In this document: positions 23,866 to 36,864 of the stretch, in pieces | How the letters are laid out: each line of letters starts with the position of its first letter | Position numbering within the stretch: the stretch's first letter is position 1 | Source: Xestospongia muta | Taxonomy: Eukaryota; Porifera; Demospongiae; Haplosclerida; Petrosiidae | DNA length: 64,000 nucleotides | Assembly (NCBI GenBank): GCA_963693285.1 | Contig: OY848918.1 | Location: 20,843,484-20,907,483, forward strand | Reading direction: 5' to 3' | Translations under genes and position numbers: made by a program | Notes under the pieces: model-generated | Told to the model about the DNA's origin: nothing | What the model saw: only the letters and a program-made list of their open reading frames with translations | Databases searched by the model: none

Positions 23866-25085
23866 ATTCACCTGAGGTCTATAACTACCAGGTGGAGCAA
23901 ATCTCATGTCATCGGGCCTTAAAGTGGGTGGAGGGATAATGACATTAGGAAGGAGTTTGGCTTCATACATATAGTCAGAAGTAAAAGTGGGATCTTGAAA
24001 GTTACAGCTAAGAAGACATTAATAATTATAAAAAATACTACTTAATAAAATTAAAAATATATAATTTAGTCAAACTAACATCACATTACCACATATATGT
24101 ATAAAATATTATCTTATAGAAAGATTTTGACAATTGTACATAAATAATACTATTAATTGTTCTTACCATATAGCTTGTGACTTCTCAATATCTGTTAAAT
24201 GTGGCAATGGAGACTCTACCAACCTACAGTGATAATATATAAGTCATAGTACACGACAATATGTGTATGTACTTACCCTCCTTTCTTAAGTATAGTTTTC
24301 ATGCTCATATTAGGCCACACCCTCCCTGATACACCTTCAGATGTCTTGGGGTTTATTTGTACAGGCTACAAAAATGTTCACATTGATAGAATATACAGCA
24401 TATTGTTACATGTGACAGCTTAGCATATACCATGTACAGTACAGCAACTTACCTCATTGTCTATTCTATCTGTAGAGTCTTTATTATAAGTCTCATAGAG
24501 TGTTTTTAAAAAGGCATATAGCATGTTATATTTATGTACAAATAGAGAATCACAACCCAAACTATTACAAGCCTCTGTTACAATGTAATAAATCAATTAA
24601 ATTAAAATACACATACTTTCGCCAGGAGTCAATGAATCATACATTTCACTTAGGGCATCAAGTAATCGATGCTCGTCAACAAATGGGAGTAAAGCCACAC
24701 CCTATATATAAATAGGTGAAATGAAATGTGTATAAATGCAAATATATCTACAGTATATAAAATATAAATGTATTTATTTCTATGTACATGTACATTTGCC
24801 AGTATGGATGTACAATGTATTTACCTGTCAAGCAAATTTCTTTCCATTTAAGTCAATTTTAAAAATTTGACGGATAAAAGTCAACAATGGCAGAGTCCTA
24901 TATTATGATATATGTATGTTATTAGCTGATAGTATTGTATTAACTTACTTCATCTAACATGAGGTTTTGCCATAAGAGAGGAAGGAATTTGCAACTTGCA
25001 GAGGGAAACACACCTATAAGTTGTTCTAATGGCCGGAACTAAGAATTTAAAACATAAAATTTAATTTATTTGTGCCACACAAATG

Positions 25086-25108
25086 TCTCTCTCTCTCTCT
25101 CTCTCTCT
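25086..25108. repeat. (CT)n microsatellite
   Basis: An uninterrupted CT run of about 23 bases just after the donor of the 25232-25125 XRN2 exon on the minus strand, where it reads (GA)n. It lies in intron sequence. Confidence 0.95.
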
Positions 25109-27977
25109 TTCTCTCCTTCCTTACCGGCTACGAACCTCTTTCAAACCTATCTCTTATCTGAACAATGTACTGAAAGTCGGAGGCAAAGGGTGCATAATGA
25201 AACGGATAGTACCATTTCCAAGATGGACAGCCCTACATAAAAACATCATCAAAAGTACATATACAATAAGTAAATATCATTTTATATAGATAATAAATTA
25301 AAACAATAATAATTTACATTATGTAATTGTACAATATATATAATATAGGTAATTGCATCATAATTATTGTTACAATAATTATTAGGGGCCATATTAATTC
25401 CTGATAATAATTAAGGGGATGTCCCATATTTATCAAGATAATAATTATTGATAACAATAAAGATAGCAATGGTATAATTATAACATAATTGATTTAATAC
25501 ACTTCTAAATTATAATTACTACAAGTAATGTCCCTCAAATCACCTGATAATAATAGCTCATCACCCAACACAGTCCCTGAGCATAATTCTCCACAACTTT
25601 TCGCACAAATTCCACATCATCACATGACACACAAAACTTACTCTGATAGTAACGTTCCTTCCATCCCTCCTCCCACAACCTAAACGAGAAATATTCAATA
25701 TATATTTGTCTAAAATACTGATTAATAACTTTACACTATATAACAAATAAACATCATAATTTTATATACATTTTTTAAACATCTAAAAATGCATTTAAGA
25801 TTTAAAGGTACAATGATTACCTTGCAGTACAATATGTGTTTGTGTATATTACTACACAATATCACATTGCTAACTGACTCAACACTAAACCATGATACGA
25901 ATCAATGCTAAACCATACAAGTTCATACAGGGTTAATATAACAAAAAGGTCAATGACAATATCAACAATCTACATGTACATGTAATAATGTAACTGTTAA
26001 CATTGTGACATATCTTTTTAGATGTCTACATATTACTGCCCTACCTGACTTCATCCTCAATCTCAGGATCACTTTCAGTCTCATTCCCATGTTGATAATC
26101 ATCAGCTCGACGTTTCCTCTTCATTCGTTCTTCTTCATCATTAGTCAAACTCTCCTTTCTTTCTCCCTTTTTGCCAATCATCTTGACTAAAAGTACATGA
26201 TTCTTGAAAAGACTAGAAAAGTTACACATAGTATTAATTTTATATAATAACATTATTTAGCAACAATGTATTTTAACCCTGACACCCTCACCACTGATTG
26301 TACTGGTGACAATTCTTGTTTAAGTGTGTGTGAGTGTGTTAAACTGAGTATTAAGCAGATATATTGTCTCATATTTACAATTATATTTAGCCCTCAGGAT
26401 GGTAATTGTATTAACAAAAATATAAAAATGTAGGCAGGAGCATGTAACACCCACGCAAATAATTAATTTTCATGTTTTACATTTATTGCTATTTTAAAGC
26501 CACTTGCAAAGTAATATATTAAATAAATTCCCTTCAAATAAAAGGAAGCGCTAATTCATATGACACAGAAACATCAAGAAAATGTCATAAGAAACATTTT
26601 CTCAACTATGCATAAAACACATATGATAGAAATAGTAGAAGTCGACATGTTCATACAAGTATGTGGGCATGGCTTCACAAGTGTTTAAAAATAGTAACAA
26701 CTCAATAAATATTTCAAAAAAATGAAAATCAATAATTTGAGTGGGCGTTGCATGATCGTACATTGCTTTTAGTGGATGTTGATATTACCTATATGTACAT
26801 GTGTAATACTAACAAATCAAAGATCTAACCACTAGAATGCCTACAAGATTAAATTCACATGTACTATTTACCTTTGATCTTTTCAGGAGTGCCTTCATAC
26901 TTTGAGCTGCTTCTTGATTGCTAGCTAATGTACTAGATTGTCTCATTTGATAAGCATCATAACGAGCATTGTAAGCTGGAGAAGGCCGAGACCCAAGTGG
27001 CTGGAATGAGAACAAGATGTTAGGTCAGTAAAAGTTGTACATAGTATGTACTTATTGTATAATACATAAAAATGAGAATGTTCCTTGAATTAATGGATTA
27101 ATGAGGTGCCCTGTATTATACATTTATCTTATGTTAACTTACCACTGGATTGAGCTGTTCAGGTATAAATGTCGGAGCATGATAATCTTCCTGTAGTTAT
27201 TAGTCATTAATTAATAGGGTCAAATAGGTAATTATCAATAAATTGCCTTACTATTTTTTGACGCTTTGACCGCTGTTTTTGTCGCTCTTTATCCTTCATC
27301 TCACGATCACGCCTGTTCCGAAATATCTCATCTTCAACCTTACCAAGCTCTGTAACAATTTATAAAAACATAATATACTATATCTAATGCAAGTACAAAA
27401 TCTCTTATATAAAGTATTGTGAAACTTTCCATACAAAAAACCCACCATGACAAAAGACAACTTAGACATCATATACATGTACAGGAACATGATATTGATA
27501 TGTACATATTTATCGTTGTACATAAGGTGTCCTCATCAGATTGTACTTTAGTCAAAGCAGTCCTAATATCATCATTCACCTGATAATATAACTTGAACAT
27601 TTTTTACATCAACAAATCCATTATGAGTTAAATAACCCTATATTAAAGGGGCAGAGGAAGTATTCATTATAACACTAAAAGGACTACCTTTGATGATGGT
27701 AAGAAATCTTTATACAAAGTAATGAGCCTATCAATAGCTCCTTCTCTGGAAAGAAATAAAATTACATAACAATGTAAATATGTAAGTATATAACATATTC
27801 ATGTCATATTATAATGTTATCTATTACATTTCTTCATTTTTTACCTAATTTGTAGTGAAGGAAGATTTGGTAAAAAGTCATTGCCAACAAAGAAACACAT
27901 AAAAACCCAATCATCAATAACTCTTTCAAAATCGTATTTAAAACTTAAAGCATCTATCTTTAGATCTCTTTGAAGAT

Positions 27978-28085
<108 letters not shown>

Positions 28086-28260
28086 CCTCATCAATTACTA
28101 AATGATACTCACTTCTCTCAGGACATTTATTCTAATAAAAATAAACTGTTTCTCTTGAGCAATACTAGAAGTAGCTAGCTCATCAAACTAAAATACGTAA
28201 AAAGTGACTTTTATAATAACTAACTTCAGAGTTCCTAATGAAATGACTTACAAACTCTTA

Positions 28261-28352
28261 GTAGCTTTCCAAATGACTGCTATACATATGTATAGTCTAC
28301 CAGATCCTGAGGATCTGATAGACTATATGTATAGCAGTCATTTGAAAAACTA
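28261..28352. repeat. Long hairpin (inverted repeat)
   Basis: Left arm GTAGCTTTCCAAATGACTGC (from 28261) is mirrored by the right arm ending in GCAGTCATTTGAAAAACTAC (to 28352). The arms close at GATCC-TGA-GGATC. The left arm carries a 4-base GTAT insertion. Spacing and symmetry fit a small foldback MITE. It lies about 75 bases upstream of the first surviving XRN2 exon, near where the relic is cut off. Confidence 0.85.
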
Positions 28353-29335
28353 CTGAAAATTGGTAGGTCACTTGGTTAGAACAAGTAGAGCTTGCTATAT
28401 GTGAGACTACAATCAGCTTCATACATGATATATACGATAGTATTCAAGGGTGCTTCTTGGTGTAACTCAATTGATGATGTAACAATCACCATGTGTCATA
28501 GAGTTATTAATGTTAGGTTGATGACAACATGTCCATTAGAGGACAGGTTTGTCTGCAACTTAGGAAATCTATCACCTTCTCTTGCTGACAGGCTGTTTTA
28601 ATTAGAATAAAACTAAAGAAAGCTATAAACATGGTAAGAGCTGCTCTAGCACCTGTCAAGTTATATTACACCCTGTCAAGTTGCCCATACTCCTAGTATT
28701 GATAATAGCACATAGCTAAAAATGCTAATCAATTGCCCTCCTGTGTGAACCAATTAATTAGAGAGAGCCAACTTGATAGATTTAAATCTAAAATTTCAAA
28801 GGCAAAAGCTACCTTCCTTAACTTTGTATGAAAATGACAGTGGCTATCAGGAGAAAATAATGTTTCCTAAGTACAAACTGTAACATTTTTCATCTAATAT
28901 GTTAATACCAGAATTTAAACAGATAAATTAAGTGAACTGTTTTACAACTATATACATCAGCTTATCTTTCGTTATAACAATGAGCCATTTTATAAGTAGT
29001 TAATTTTGAGATATCTAAGGCTGACTTCTAAATTACTGTTGAACTATATTTTTATGCCACAACATAATAGACATGTATCTTATGAGTAATTCTGCAAGTC
29101 ACTCTGCTGTTGTGAAATTCCTTAACTAATGTCGATGTCATGGAGATTAATCTGTCAATCTCCATTAATACACTTTTTTCATTATTTGCATTTGATATAG
29201 TAATTTGGGGTTATTATTAATGATAACTCTATTTAAAAACTTTATTTAACAACTATTTGATACCACAATGATGGCCTATATATACTATAAGGGAAACAAA
29301 AAAGTCTCTATTTGTACTGTTATTTATTCCTTTTT
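28353..29335. other. Intergenic, no gene recognised
   Basis: No transposon or gene domain is visible. A 69-codon frame at 28392-28601 ends in SPSLADRLF and has no motif I recognise on either strand. The missing N-terminal XRN2 exons are not here. Confidence 0.45.
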
Positions 29336-29352
29336 TCAAATTTGGGATCACA

Positions 29353-29590
29353 GCTCTTTATTATTTCCTTGATTCAATGACTTGGAAGGTGCAGTTAGCT
29401 GTCATACCTTCAACATAAGGTCCATTAGTAACCTGAGCAATATAAGGATCAGAGCTCAACTTTTTTTAGATGTAAGCCTTCAGTATTAATCACTTGTGGG
29501 TGTGAAAGCCACCAATCGTTCACATTTCCATATGTAAGCAGTATTGCTACACCTGAACTGTTTAAGGCACTAATATCATATGCTATATAA
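29353..29590 (-). pseudogene. Unrecognised exon-like fragment
   Basis: On the minus strand, from about 29585 down, the frame reads ISALNSSGVAILLTYGNVND then WWLSHPQVINTEGLHLKK. At a run of seven A the frame breaks; in the next frame it continues DPYIAQVTNGPYVEGMTANC and TFQVIESRK followed by a stop. The composition (Trp pair, Asn glycosylation-type sites, one Cys) looks like a folded, possibly secreted domain. I do not recognise the family. The single homopolymer frameshift could be decay or an assembly error. Confidence 0.35.
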
Positions 29591-29879
29591 AGAAGAAACC
29601 ATTACCTCGGGCATACATATCATTAAATAATTACTGTAGTATTCACTGCTCATTTTCTTTCAATTAAGGTCTGTTGACAGTGAGCTGAAGAGGGATTAAT
29701 CTGAAAAAAGTCTCTTGATTGATCTGAAAACTGAGCTAAGAAAGGTCTTTTTATACCTTACAGACAGTTTCACTTCCATATATTACCACTGGTCAGTAAC
29801 AATAGGTGTTAGATTTCAGTCACAGCTATAGAAAAGCACTTGTCATGTCTATATTGTTGGATTTTACAGCTGGCCAACA

Positions 29880-30110
29880 GAAGAAAATGATTGAGATTTA
29901 GAAGAGAGAGAATCATTTATGGCTACTTGTTGTGTACATCCTTGTAGATAACTATGGAGCCAAGACAAGAGAAGAGAGGGAAGGTCAAGCAAAGATAAAG
30001 AGTCAAGTAGGGGATGGTGAGGGACAGAATCAAATGTTTTGTGAGGTCAAAAAAGACAGCACAGACTGCTTTTTTGAGATCCAATGAGAAAACAAGAATT
30101 GACAATTGAT
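29880..30110 (-). pseudogene. Non-LTR reverse transcriptase fragment
   Basis: The minus strand reads LKKAVCAVFFDLTK and, after a one-base shift, FDSVPHHPLLDSLSLLDLP then LLSWLHSYLQGCTQQVAIND. This is the AVFFDLxKAFDSVPHxxLL block (RT motif with the first catalytic Asp) of jockey/CR1-like non-LTR retrotransposons. The later YxDD block is not seen downstream. It is a short 5'- and 3'-truncated scrap. Confidence 0.7.
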
Positions 30111-30275
30111 TGGATTCTAATGGATCATGTCAAACACAATGCTAGCACCTTCACAACTTTCCTAGATATTTAAGAGATGATAGTTTAAATTGACATGACT
30201 TAGCTGACAAAATAATGTCAAAATATGAAGGTGTGATACATTATATTTTAATGCTTGTAAGCTTTCTTTATTTTA

Positions 30276-30350
30276 AAACTTTGATGTAGCCAATTCTAAA
30301 AGAACAATTAATAATTACTTGTTCTTTTAGAATTGGCTACATCAAAGTTT
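30276..30350. repeat. Perfect 32-bp stem hairpin
   Basis: Arms 30276-30307 and 30319-30350 are exact reverse complements, separated by an 11-base AT loop. The left arm begins AAACTTTGATGTAGCCAATT. Outside the stem, weaker pairing continues for a few bases on each side. A perfect stem of this length suggests a young foldback element or a replication-derived inversion. No coding content. Confidence 0.9.
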
Positions 30351-30784
30351 AAAAAAGAGTTTGTAACTTTTGAAGTTACAAGCAAACATCCAGTCTACAT
30401 AGTTTGCAGATTATAAAATAGTCATAATATGTTAATATTTACTTTGTTATATTAAGTCAGTTAGTGAACTGTCTTGTATTTAATTAAATTCTTGGAAATG
30501 TAATTATTTTATGATTGCATATATGTGATATATATTTTAAACAGATCTCATACATTGTGACATTATTCTTTCTCTGATGTATGTTAATCCTGTGATGTTT
30601 CTAAATGATTGACTGCTTATCAATATTTACTATTAAAATACCAAGGAGCTATTCGGAGCCCTACCCAATTTAATCGCAAAACAGGGAACCCCTTCTGGTA
30701 TCAGGATATAATTTTCAACAACATATATCTATCAAACACTATTTCCAATGGCGTAGTTTTCTCAGTATAAGCGATCCAGATGCA

Positions 30785-32425
30785 TTGCAGGAGATGATGG
30801 AGGACATTGATATCAACTATAGTGATGATGATTTTGAAGGTACTGGTTATGTGGATGATGGATGACAATTGCTTTTTAATAAAAATGAAAGTAGTATTAC
30901 TTTTACTACACCTAACAGTTACTGCTACTGTGTCTGTTGTTTCTACCCTAAACTTCAACTACTGCTGCTATTGGTCCAACTTCTACTACTACTTCTCCAT
31001 TTCAAGACAATCTGGACTAACGAGCAACAACTCTCGAGAAGATCCTGTTAATTATTTCAATCAACTATGGATAAACACAATAAGTAATGAAATATTACAT
31101 CAAACAAACCGCTATAGTCAACATTATATTAGCTATCATGATGATCATCTACAGCACCATCCTATACCTTGATTGCATGATTTTACTAAACATCAATTCA
31201 TCCTAGGAGAGCTCTATAATTTTTTGATAACATTAGTAATCATAATAAGTGTTGTCAGTATACCATCTATTCAAATATAATGGTGCACAAATTGGCCACA
31301 TATCAATGACTGCTCTCAAAAAGTAATGTCCATCTGAAGATAAGTTTCTTCTTTTTCTAATTTCTTCATCTATCAGACAATGATAACTATACTTCCTATA
31401 TACAAGTTGGATATGATCACTTATTATAAATTAAACCAATCACTGCTCACCTGATTAGTCAGTTCCAATATACACTCTAAACCAAAGCAGTAGTAAAAGA
31501 GGAGGGGATATCAGTTCTAAGAGTTGTCTATCTTTTCTTAGTACCTCCAGAAAAAGCCACACTAAAGAGGGATGAAGGCTTGGATACTTACTGATGCCAA
31601 AAGTGGCTACATGTGGAACTGGGACATCTACACTGGAAAATCTGAGTATTGAGATGGAGATTTACCACTGTCTACTGATGTTGTTCTTTACCTGACAGCT
31701 ACCTTCAAATTAAGAGGTATAACTACACAAGTCCATACTTGTGTAGATGGCTAAATGAAACTGGTTCTGGAATCTGTGGTACAGTCAAGCTAACCAGAAA
31801 AGGAATACCTATTTAATCCACAAGAGAAAAAAAGGTGAAATCACAACATATCATGATATATGCATACTTGGAGTTAAGTGGATGAACAAAAGAGTTATGG
31901 CTGCCCTTTGTACTATTGATGATGACTCTATAGTCAAGTTTCAAAGACACACCAATACTTCCCGAGAGGGAGTGGAGAACATCAGAAGCCAGCAATCATT
32001 TACCATTACAATACCTACATGGGAGGTGTTAACAAGGTGGATAATAAGTTACACACTGTGGACTTCCTCACTTTTGAAATGGTAGAAATGACCCTTTTCC
32101 CACTATTAGACATCAATCTTGTAAATGTGTAGATCATGTGCACAGAGTCTAACCTGGCTATCATCTCTCACATATTGATTTCTTTCTACAGGTAGTACCC
32201 AACAATACACTTATAGTACCTACTGTACCACAACATATCCCAGCCTGAGTAAGTGGTCAATTTTTCTTACACCTCAGCTTAATACGGGGCTGTAAAGTAT
32301 GCAGCAGAAGACAATCTGGTAACAGAAAACAAATCAACATCAAATGTAACATTATGTGATATTCATCTTTGTATACATCCTTGTTTTAAGAAGTATCATA
32401 ATGTTCAAAAACTATAAGAACATTC
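30785..32425 (+). pseudogene. piggyBac transposase relic
   Basis: Acidic start DIDINYSDDDFEGTGYVDD (about 30808-30865). Then YFNQLWINTISNEILHQTN (from about 31050) and HDFTKHQFILGELYNFL. The core reads AWILTDAKSGYMWNWDIYTG (about 31575-31640) and GVKWMNKRVMAALCTIDDDS (from about 31872). At about 32010 in a shifted frame NTYMGGVNKVDNKLHTVDF appears, the piggyBac MGGVDxxD block. A C-terminal Cys/His domain reads CKVCSRRQSGN, CDIHLCIHPCFKKYHNV (32290-32410). Several stops and at least two frame changes make it inactive. It is diverged from the 20.4 kb and 35.0 kb relics. Confidence 0.8.
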
Positions 32426-32429
32426 ATCC

Positions 32430-33110
32430 TATATGTTAGTTGAACAAATGGATTCACACACTTACAATTATTTATTTCTACATCATCATAACTGTTAATG
32501 TAGTCAGGTATAAGGTATACACAGGACAATAAACATGTACACGATCAAACACGCTCATTTTAAGCAATGCATACCTTTACACAAAGTCTTATCTGCTGTT
32601 TCATTTACATTCTACCTACCTACCTTGTAATCAACTCAAATATCATAGTCAACTAAAGTTAAGTCAAACATGGCGAGGTCAAAGTTAATTTTGACGCGTG
32701 CAATTCATTCAAGTCCAACTCGTCACTGAAAAGGTCAAGGAAAATATATGGTAAATGAAGAGTATTTTTATAGAACATGTGAGTAAAAAAATTACCATTT
32801 GTACCAAGAGAATAGAAGGAAGGCTTGACCAACTTCAATCATAACATTGCAATCCCCTCTGCCCACAGCGGTTCGTGGCTGACCATTACAAGCTATTTTT
32901 AGACTCTTACTATAAATAGAACAACTTCTACTATAAATAGAAAACGCAAGAACAGTTAAGTGGTTGATTTAATCAAATTTTATCCCACACCACGCCCTTA
33001 ACGAGCAATTTTAGCATAACGGAGATAAAGGATTAATAACAATTAATAACAACATATGATACAATACATCACTTACTAAATCGTTAACTTAGTATTACCA
33101 CAACCAGACA
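32430..33110. other. Intergenic, no gene recognised
   Basis: No domain on either strand. A short direct repeat around ACTATAAATAGAA at 32908-32942 is noted; it resembles TATA-box sequence but nothing recognisable follows it. Confidence 0.4.
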
Positions 33111-33114
33111 CTTT

Positions 33115-34080
33115 ATGTGCTCATTAGTCATAGATCTATTCTATTATTCTAACACATCATAGCTTCATAGACATCACTTCATCTTCATCCTGCTGCTACC
33201 ACTGACTGTCTTAATATCACCTGTCAAATGACAAAATTAAATTCTTTTTAAAGTATCTATTATGGTAGATATAATATACAAATTTGTTACAGCTATTAAA
33301 ACACCATTACTATTAACTTAATAATGTACATCATTATATGTAGTACTGATGTCTTGTTAGAACTTTGAGTATCTAAGATCACATTTGAATGAGCTACTGT
33401 CACATTGATACATGTGTCCTTTTTAATGAGTGATACTGATAGTATACTGTAGGTGTATAAGCATATTATAATAAATTAATGAGATGACTCTTCATATATA
33501 AAGATCTATACAGTTATTGACCTAATTATAGCTAGAAGTAATGATAAATATGTGATTAATATGTGATTGTGGTGTAAAGATGATAATGTCAAAATAATTT
33601 TAAAAGATTGAGAACATTTTCTCTTATAATATCCTCTACATAACAAAGAATCTAATGAAGAATGTAATATTATGACACAATAATGACTATAGGCATTACT
33701 TTTATTGTTATCAAGTGGTAGACTTTACTAAGCAGATGTTGATCATATATGATCATATAGTGTACAGTACATACATAGTGTGAGTGTATATCTATTACAT
33801 ATAGTAGTAGTTAGTAGACAGACAGTATACTCTATCTTACTATAATTAGGTTACAGTTGATTTAGTTAGTAGAGTTTCTTCATTCCAATGTAGTAAGTAT
33901 TACTATCTAACTATGTCAACTAATTTTTATTTTATGACATTGCTCTTTAACTTAAAATTAATGTCTTGTTTTGAGTTACTATCCCCAGATCACTTTTACT
34001 TTACGCAAAGTGGGCAACAATACAAGACTAACTAATCTCTACACCCTAAATTCTCATCCTTGGAAGATAACTATGATTAA
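33115..34080. repeat. Segmental duplication copy 2, upstream segment
   Basis: About 33115-33900 matches 7140-7920 and 57900-58700. About 33940-34080 matches 59645-59915 of copy 3 (shared CAAAGTGGGCAACAATACAA), but without the 127-bp MITE that copy 3 has. The match stops near GATTAAGC at about 34080 and resumes near 37300, so about 3.2 kb has been inserted here or lost from copy 3. Confidence 0.85.
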
Positions 34081-35020
34081 GCTTACCTTTCACAGTATAA
34101 AAGACAACTTTACGCTATTAAATAGAACATAGGAGATAATAAGCAATCTATTCTTATTCAACCTTTAGTCTCAGATATATCCTTAATATCAACCATTAAG
34201 GCAAAGTATATTACTGCAAATAATGATGTGTTATTTCAATGATATAGTTTAATATGTAACTCTTACAATTAATAAAATATTCAATCTAAGGCATACTTGG
34301 CAGGGTATACTCTTTGTCTTAACATAATTAGAATAATTAGAATACACCAGCTAACAAATATATACTATGTCTATGGAGCTAAAAGTAAATAATATACTTT
34401 AATATTTAACTCCTACAATTAATAAAGTATTCAATCTAAGACATATTTAGCAGGATATACTCTTTGCCTTAAATTAATTACAGCTATAATTAAAACATTG
34501 GACTCAGATTAAATATTTAATATCCAGATTATCATCATAAATTGTCCTTGTTAAAAGTACTTTTAAATGACAACAATTTTGCTGACTCAAAGTGTTGGTG
34601 GTCTATAATTAGTAAGCTACAAGGATGCAATTTTTAATTATGTTAATATTTTAAAAACATATGAAATACAACATGCCTACATATGCAATTGCCCAAACTC
34701 ACTCTTAACTATATCTCACCTGACATTCTGAAAAGATATAGTTTAGGGGCTCATACTTCAAACTCATTTTTCCAGCACTTGTAAAGAATAACGAGGGCAA
34801 TAATTTGACAATCATTTTCATTTTTATATTGAGAAACGTACTATATATATTATACATTTTACAGGAATTTTCAGTAGTTCAGTAGTATATTTTGATTAAC
34901 CTAGATGGGTTTATGTAGTTATTGTAAACATTTACACAACAGGGTTATGTAGTAATGCTTCGCATTGAGAAACAGAAGCTTCATACTGTTGCCTTCTGAC
35001 CAGACCTCCTTTTAAAGTAC
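34081..35020. other. Left part of the copy 2 insertion, no gene recognised
   Basis: AT-rich sequence with two near copies of an ATTAATAAA-TATTCAATCTAAG block (about 34266-34340 and 34420-34490). It lies between the duplication break and the piggyBac relic. No coding region is visible. Confidence 0.45.
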
Positions 35021-35022
35021 AT

Positions 35023-36860
35023 TAATGGCACTGAAAGTGATGACTCAGATAATGATTTCGACGGTTACATTGACCAAGAAGAAGCATTGACAGATCTTTT
35101 GCAAAGGGTTTTACTTGATGACGAGCTAGGAAAGCTGAATTCTGAAAGCTCTGTACTACAAAGTAACTCTTTAATTCATCTTCAACAACAGGAATAAGCT
35201 TCCTAGCTCCACCTACAGCCACGGGTAAAATAATTTTCCAAACATACAAAATAATACTAATTATTGTAATTCATCCATTGGTTGTCACAACTCCAGCAAC
35301 AGCTATGCCCAGTACTAGCACTATTGCTACAGCAAGCCTACCTACAGGTAAGACAAGACAATACCTATAATAATAAAGTAACACTAACTTTATAGTTCAT
35401 GCATTTACTGCATCACCTGGGCTTACTCTTGATATGACCAACAAACCATCACTTGCTTTCTTCAATCTATACATTACATCAGCAGTAAAAGATATGATCT
35501 ATGTGGAATCAGTTTGATATGCTGAACAAGTACTTGCATCAATGGAATCTTACTTGCATGATCATCCCAACACTCGTGGCCATGACTAGAGAAGGAATCC
35601 AATGAAGTGTGAGGAAGTTGATCTATTACTAGCCATAATAATCACGATGGGAGTAGTTGGATATCAGTCTGTGAGGTATTTATTACAATCTAGGAAATAC
35701 ATTGATATAAATTGCAAGTTTTATTTATTACACATATTGATGTTTGTAATTTTATAAGTACTTTTAGGAAGCCCAAAAAATTGTGAATTTGGTATACAAC
35801 TTACTTATTTGTAGATCATATTGGAGCAGCAAATGGCCATTTCATAACGAAACCTTCAGTTATATCATGTCTGGCAGAAGGTTTGAATTATTGATGATAT
35901 ACCTTCATTTAAATAATTCAGAGCAAAGACCTTCCCAAAGTACCCTGGATTATGACAAGTCTTACAAAATTCGGCCACTTCTTGATCAGCTAACTGAGTC
36001 ATTCCGGTCAGTTTATGTTCCAAATAGAGAAGTTGCTGTTGATTAAAGTATCATTGGCTATATAGGAAGACTCTCGTGGATCCAGTACATGCACAAAAAC
36101 TCCACTAAGTGTGATATCAAAGCATGGGTATTGGCAGAATCAGGAAGTAGCTATGTATGGAATTTTAAATTATAGACTGGTAAGATATTATACTTACTGT
36201 AATGGTTGTTAAGGAGTTATACAGGAAAGGAGAAAGATGGTGTGCCTGAGCAAGGGTTAGCATACAAAGTGGTCTATTCAGATTACACAACAAATGGAAA
36301 TTTGTGTTTGAAGTGGTCTGACAAGTGAGTGGTACACATATCCTCAACCTTCCATAATGACAATATTATACATAAGAGGAGGAGAACCAGAGCAGTAGAT
36401 AGAGGAGTAGAGGTGATACAGAAACCATAAGTAATTGAAGACTACAACACTCATATGGGTGGAGTCAACAAGTGCGATCAACTTGTACTATATTATGGAT
36501 ATGCACACAGGTCATGCAAGTGATCGAAGCAAGTTTTTTTACACTTACTTGATGTATCCATTGTCAATGCCAATATTTTGTACGCCTTTACCATAGCTAG
36601 ATTTCTGGTTATCATTGGTAGCTGGTCTACTAGATGGTCATCAACGACCAGTTGACAGAAGGCACATTGCCCCAACAATGGTACTTCCGATGAGATTGAT
36701 CGAACACAGATTTCCAAAACCTGTTAAGATACATTTCGTGGAGAATGCGCACAGTGTAAAATCACAGAGACAGTAGCAATGTAACATTTGTAAAACTCCT
36801 TTGCGTGTACATCCATGTTTTAAAGAATACCATACTATGTTACATTATAAATACTAAGAA
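35023..36860 (+). pseudogene. piggyBac transposase relic inside copy 2
   Basis: Acidic N-terminus ESDDSDNDFDGYIDQEEAL (35033-35090). Then LLLAIIITMGVVGYQSVR (35624-35677), YWSSKWPFHNETFSYIMSGR and FELLMIYLHLNNSEQRPSQS (35818-35942), RPLLDQLTESFRSVYVPNRE (35973-36032, followed by a TAA at 36044), KCDIKAWVLAESGSSYVWNF (about 36108-36170) and THMGGVNKCDQLVLYYGYAH (36448-36510). The C-terminal part reads RLIEHRFPKPV and CNICKTPLRVHPCFKEYH (36690-36835). It is the best preserved piggyBac copy, yet stops and frameshifts remain. It fills most of the sequence that separates the copy 2 upstream region from its 5' exon. Confidence 0.85.
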
Positions 36861-36864
36861 TCAT

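Noticed and set aside
25600..25630. Apparent extra stop in the XRN2 exon at 25679-25544
   Set aside because: On re-reading the reverse complement the codons are TCA TGT GAT GAT; there is no stop.
27520..27575. Minus-strand VNDDIRTALTKVQ as an extra XRN2 exon
   Set aside because: The phase of the flanking exons (GYLTHNGFVDV... and ELGKVEDEIF...) joins cleanly without it, and alignment to XRN2 leaves no room for it.
28392..28601. 69-codon plus-strand frame
   Set aside because: No recognisable domain on either strand and no splice or start support.
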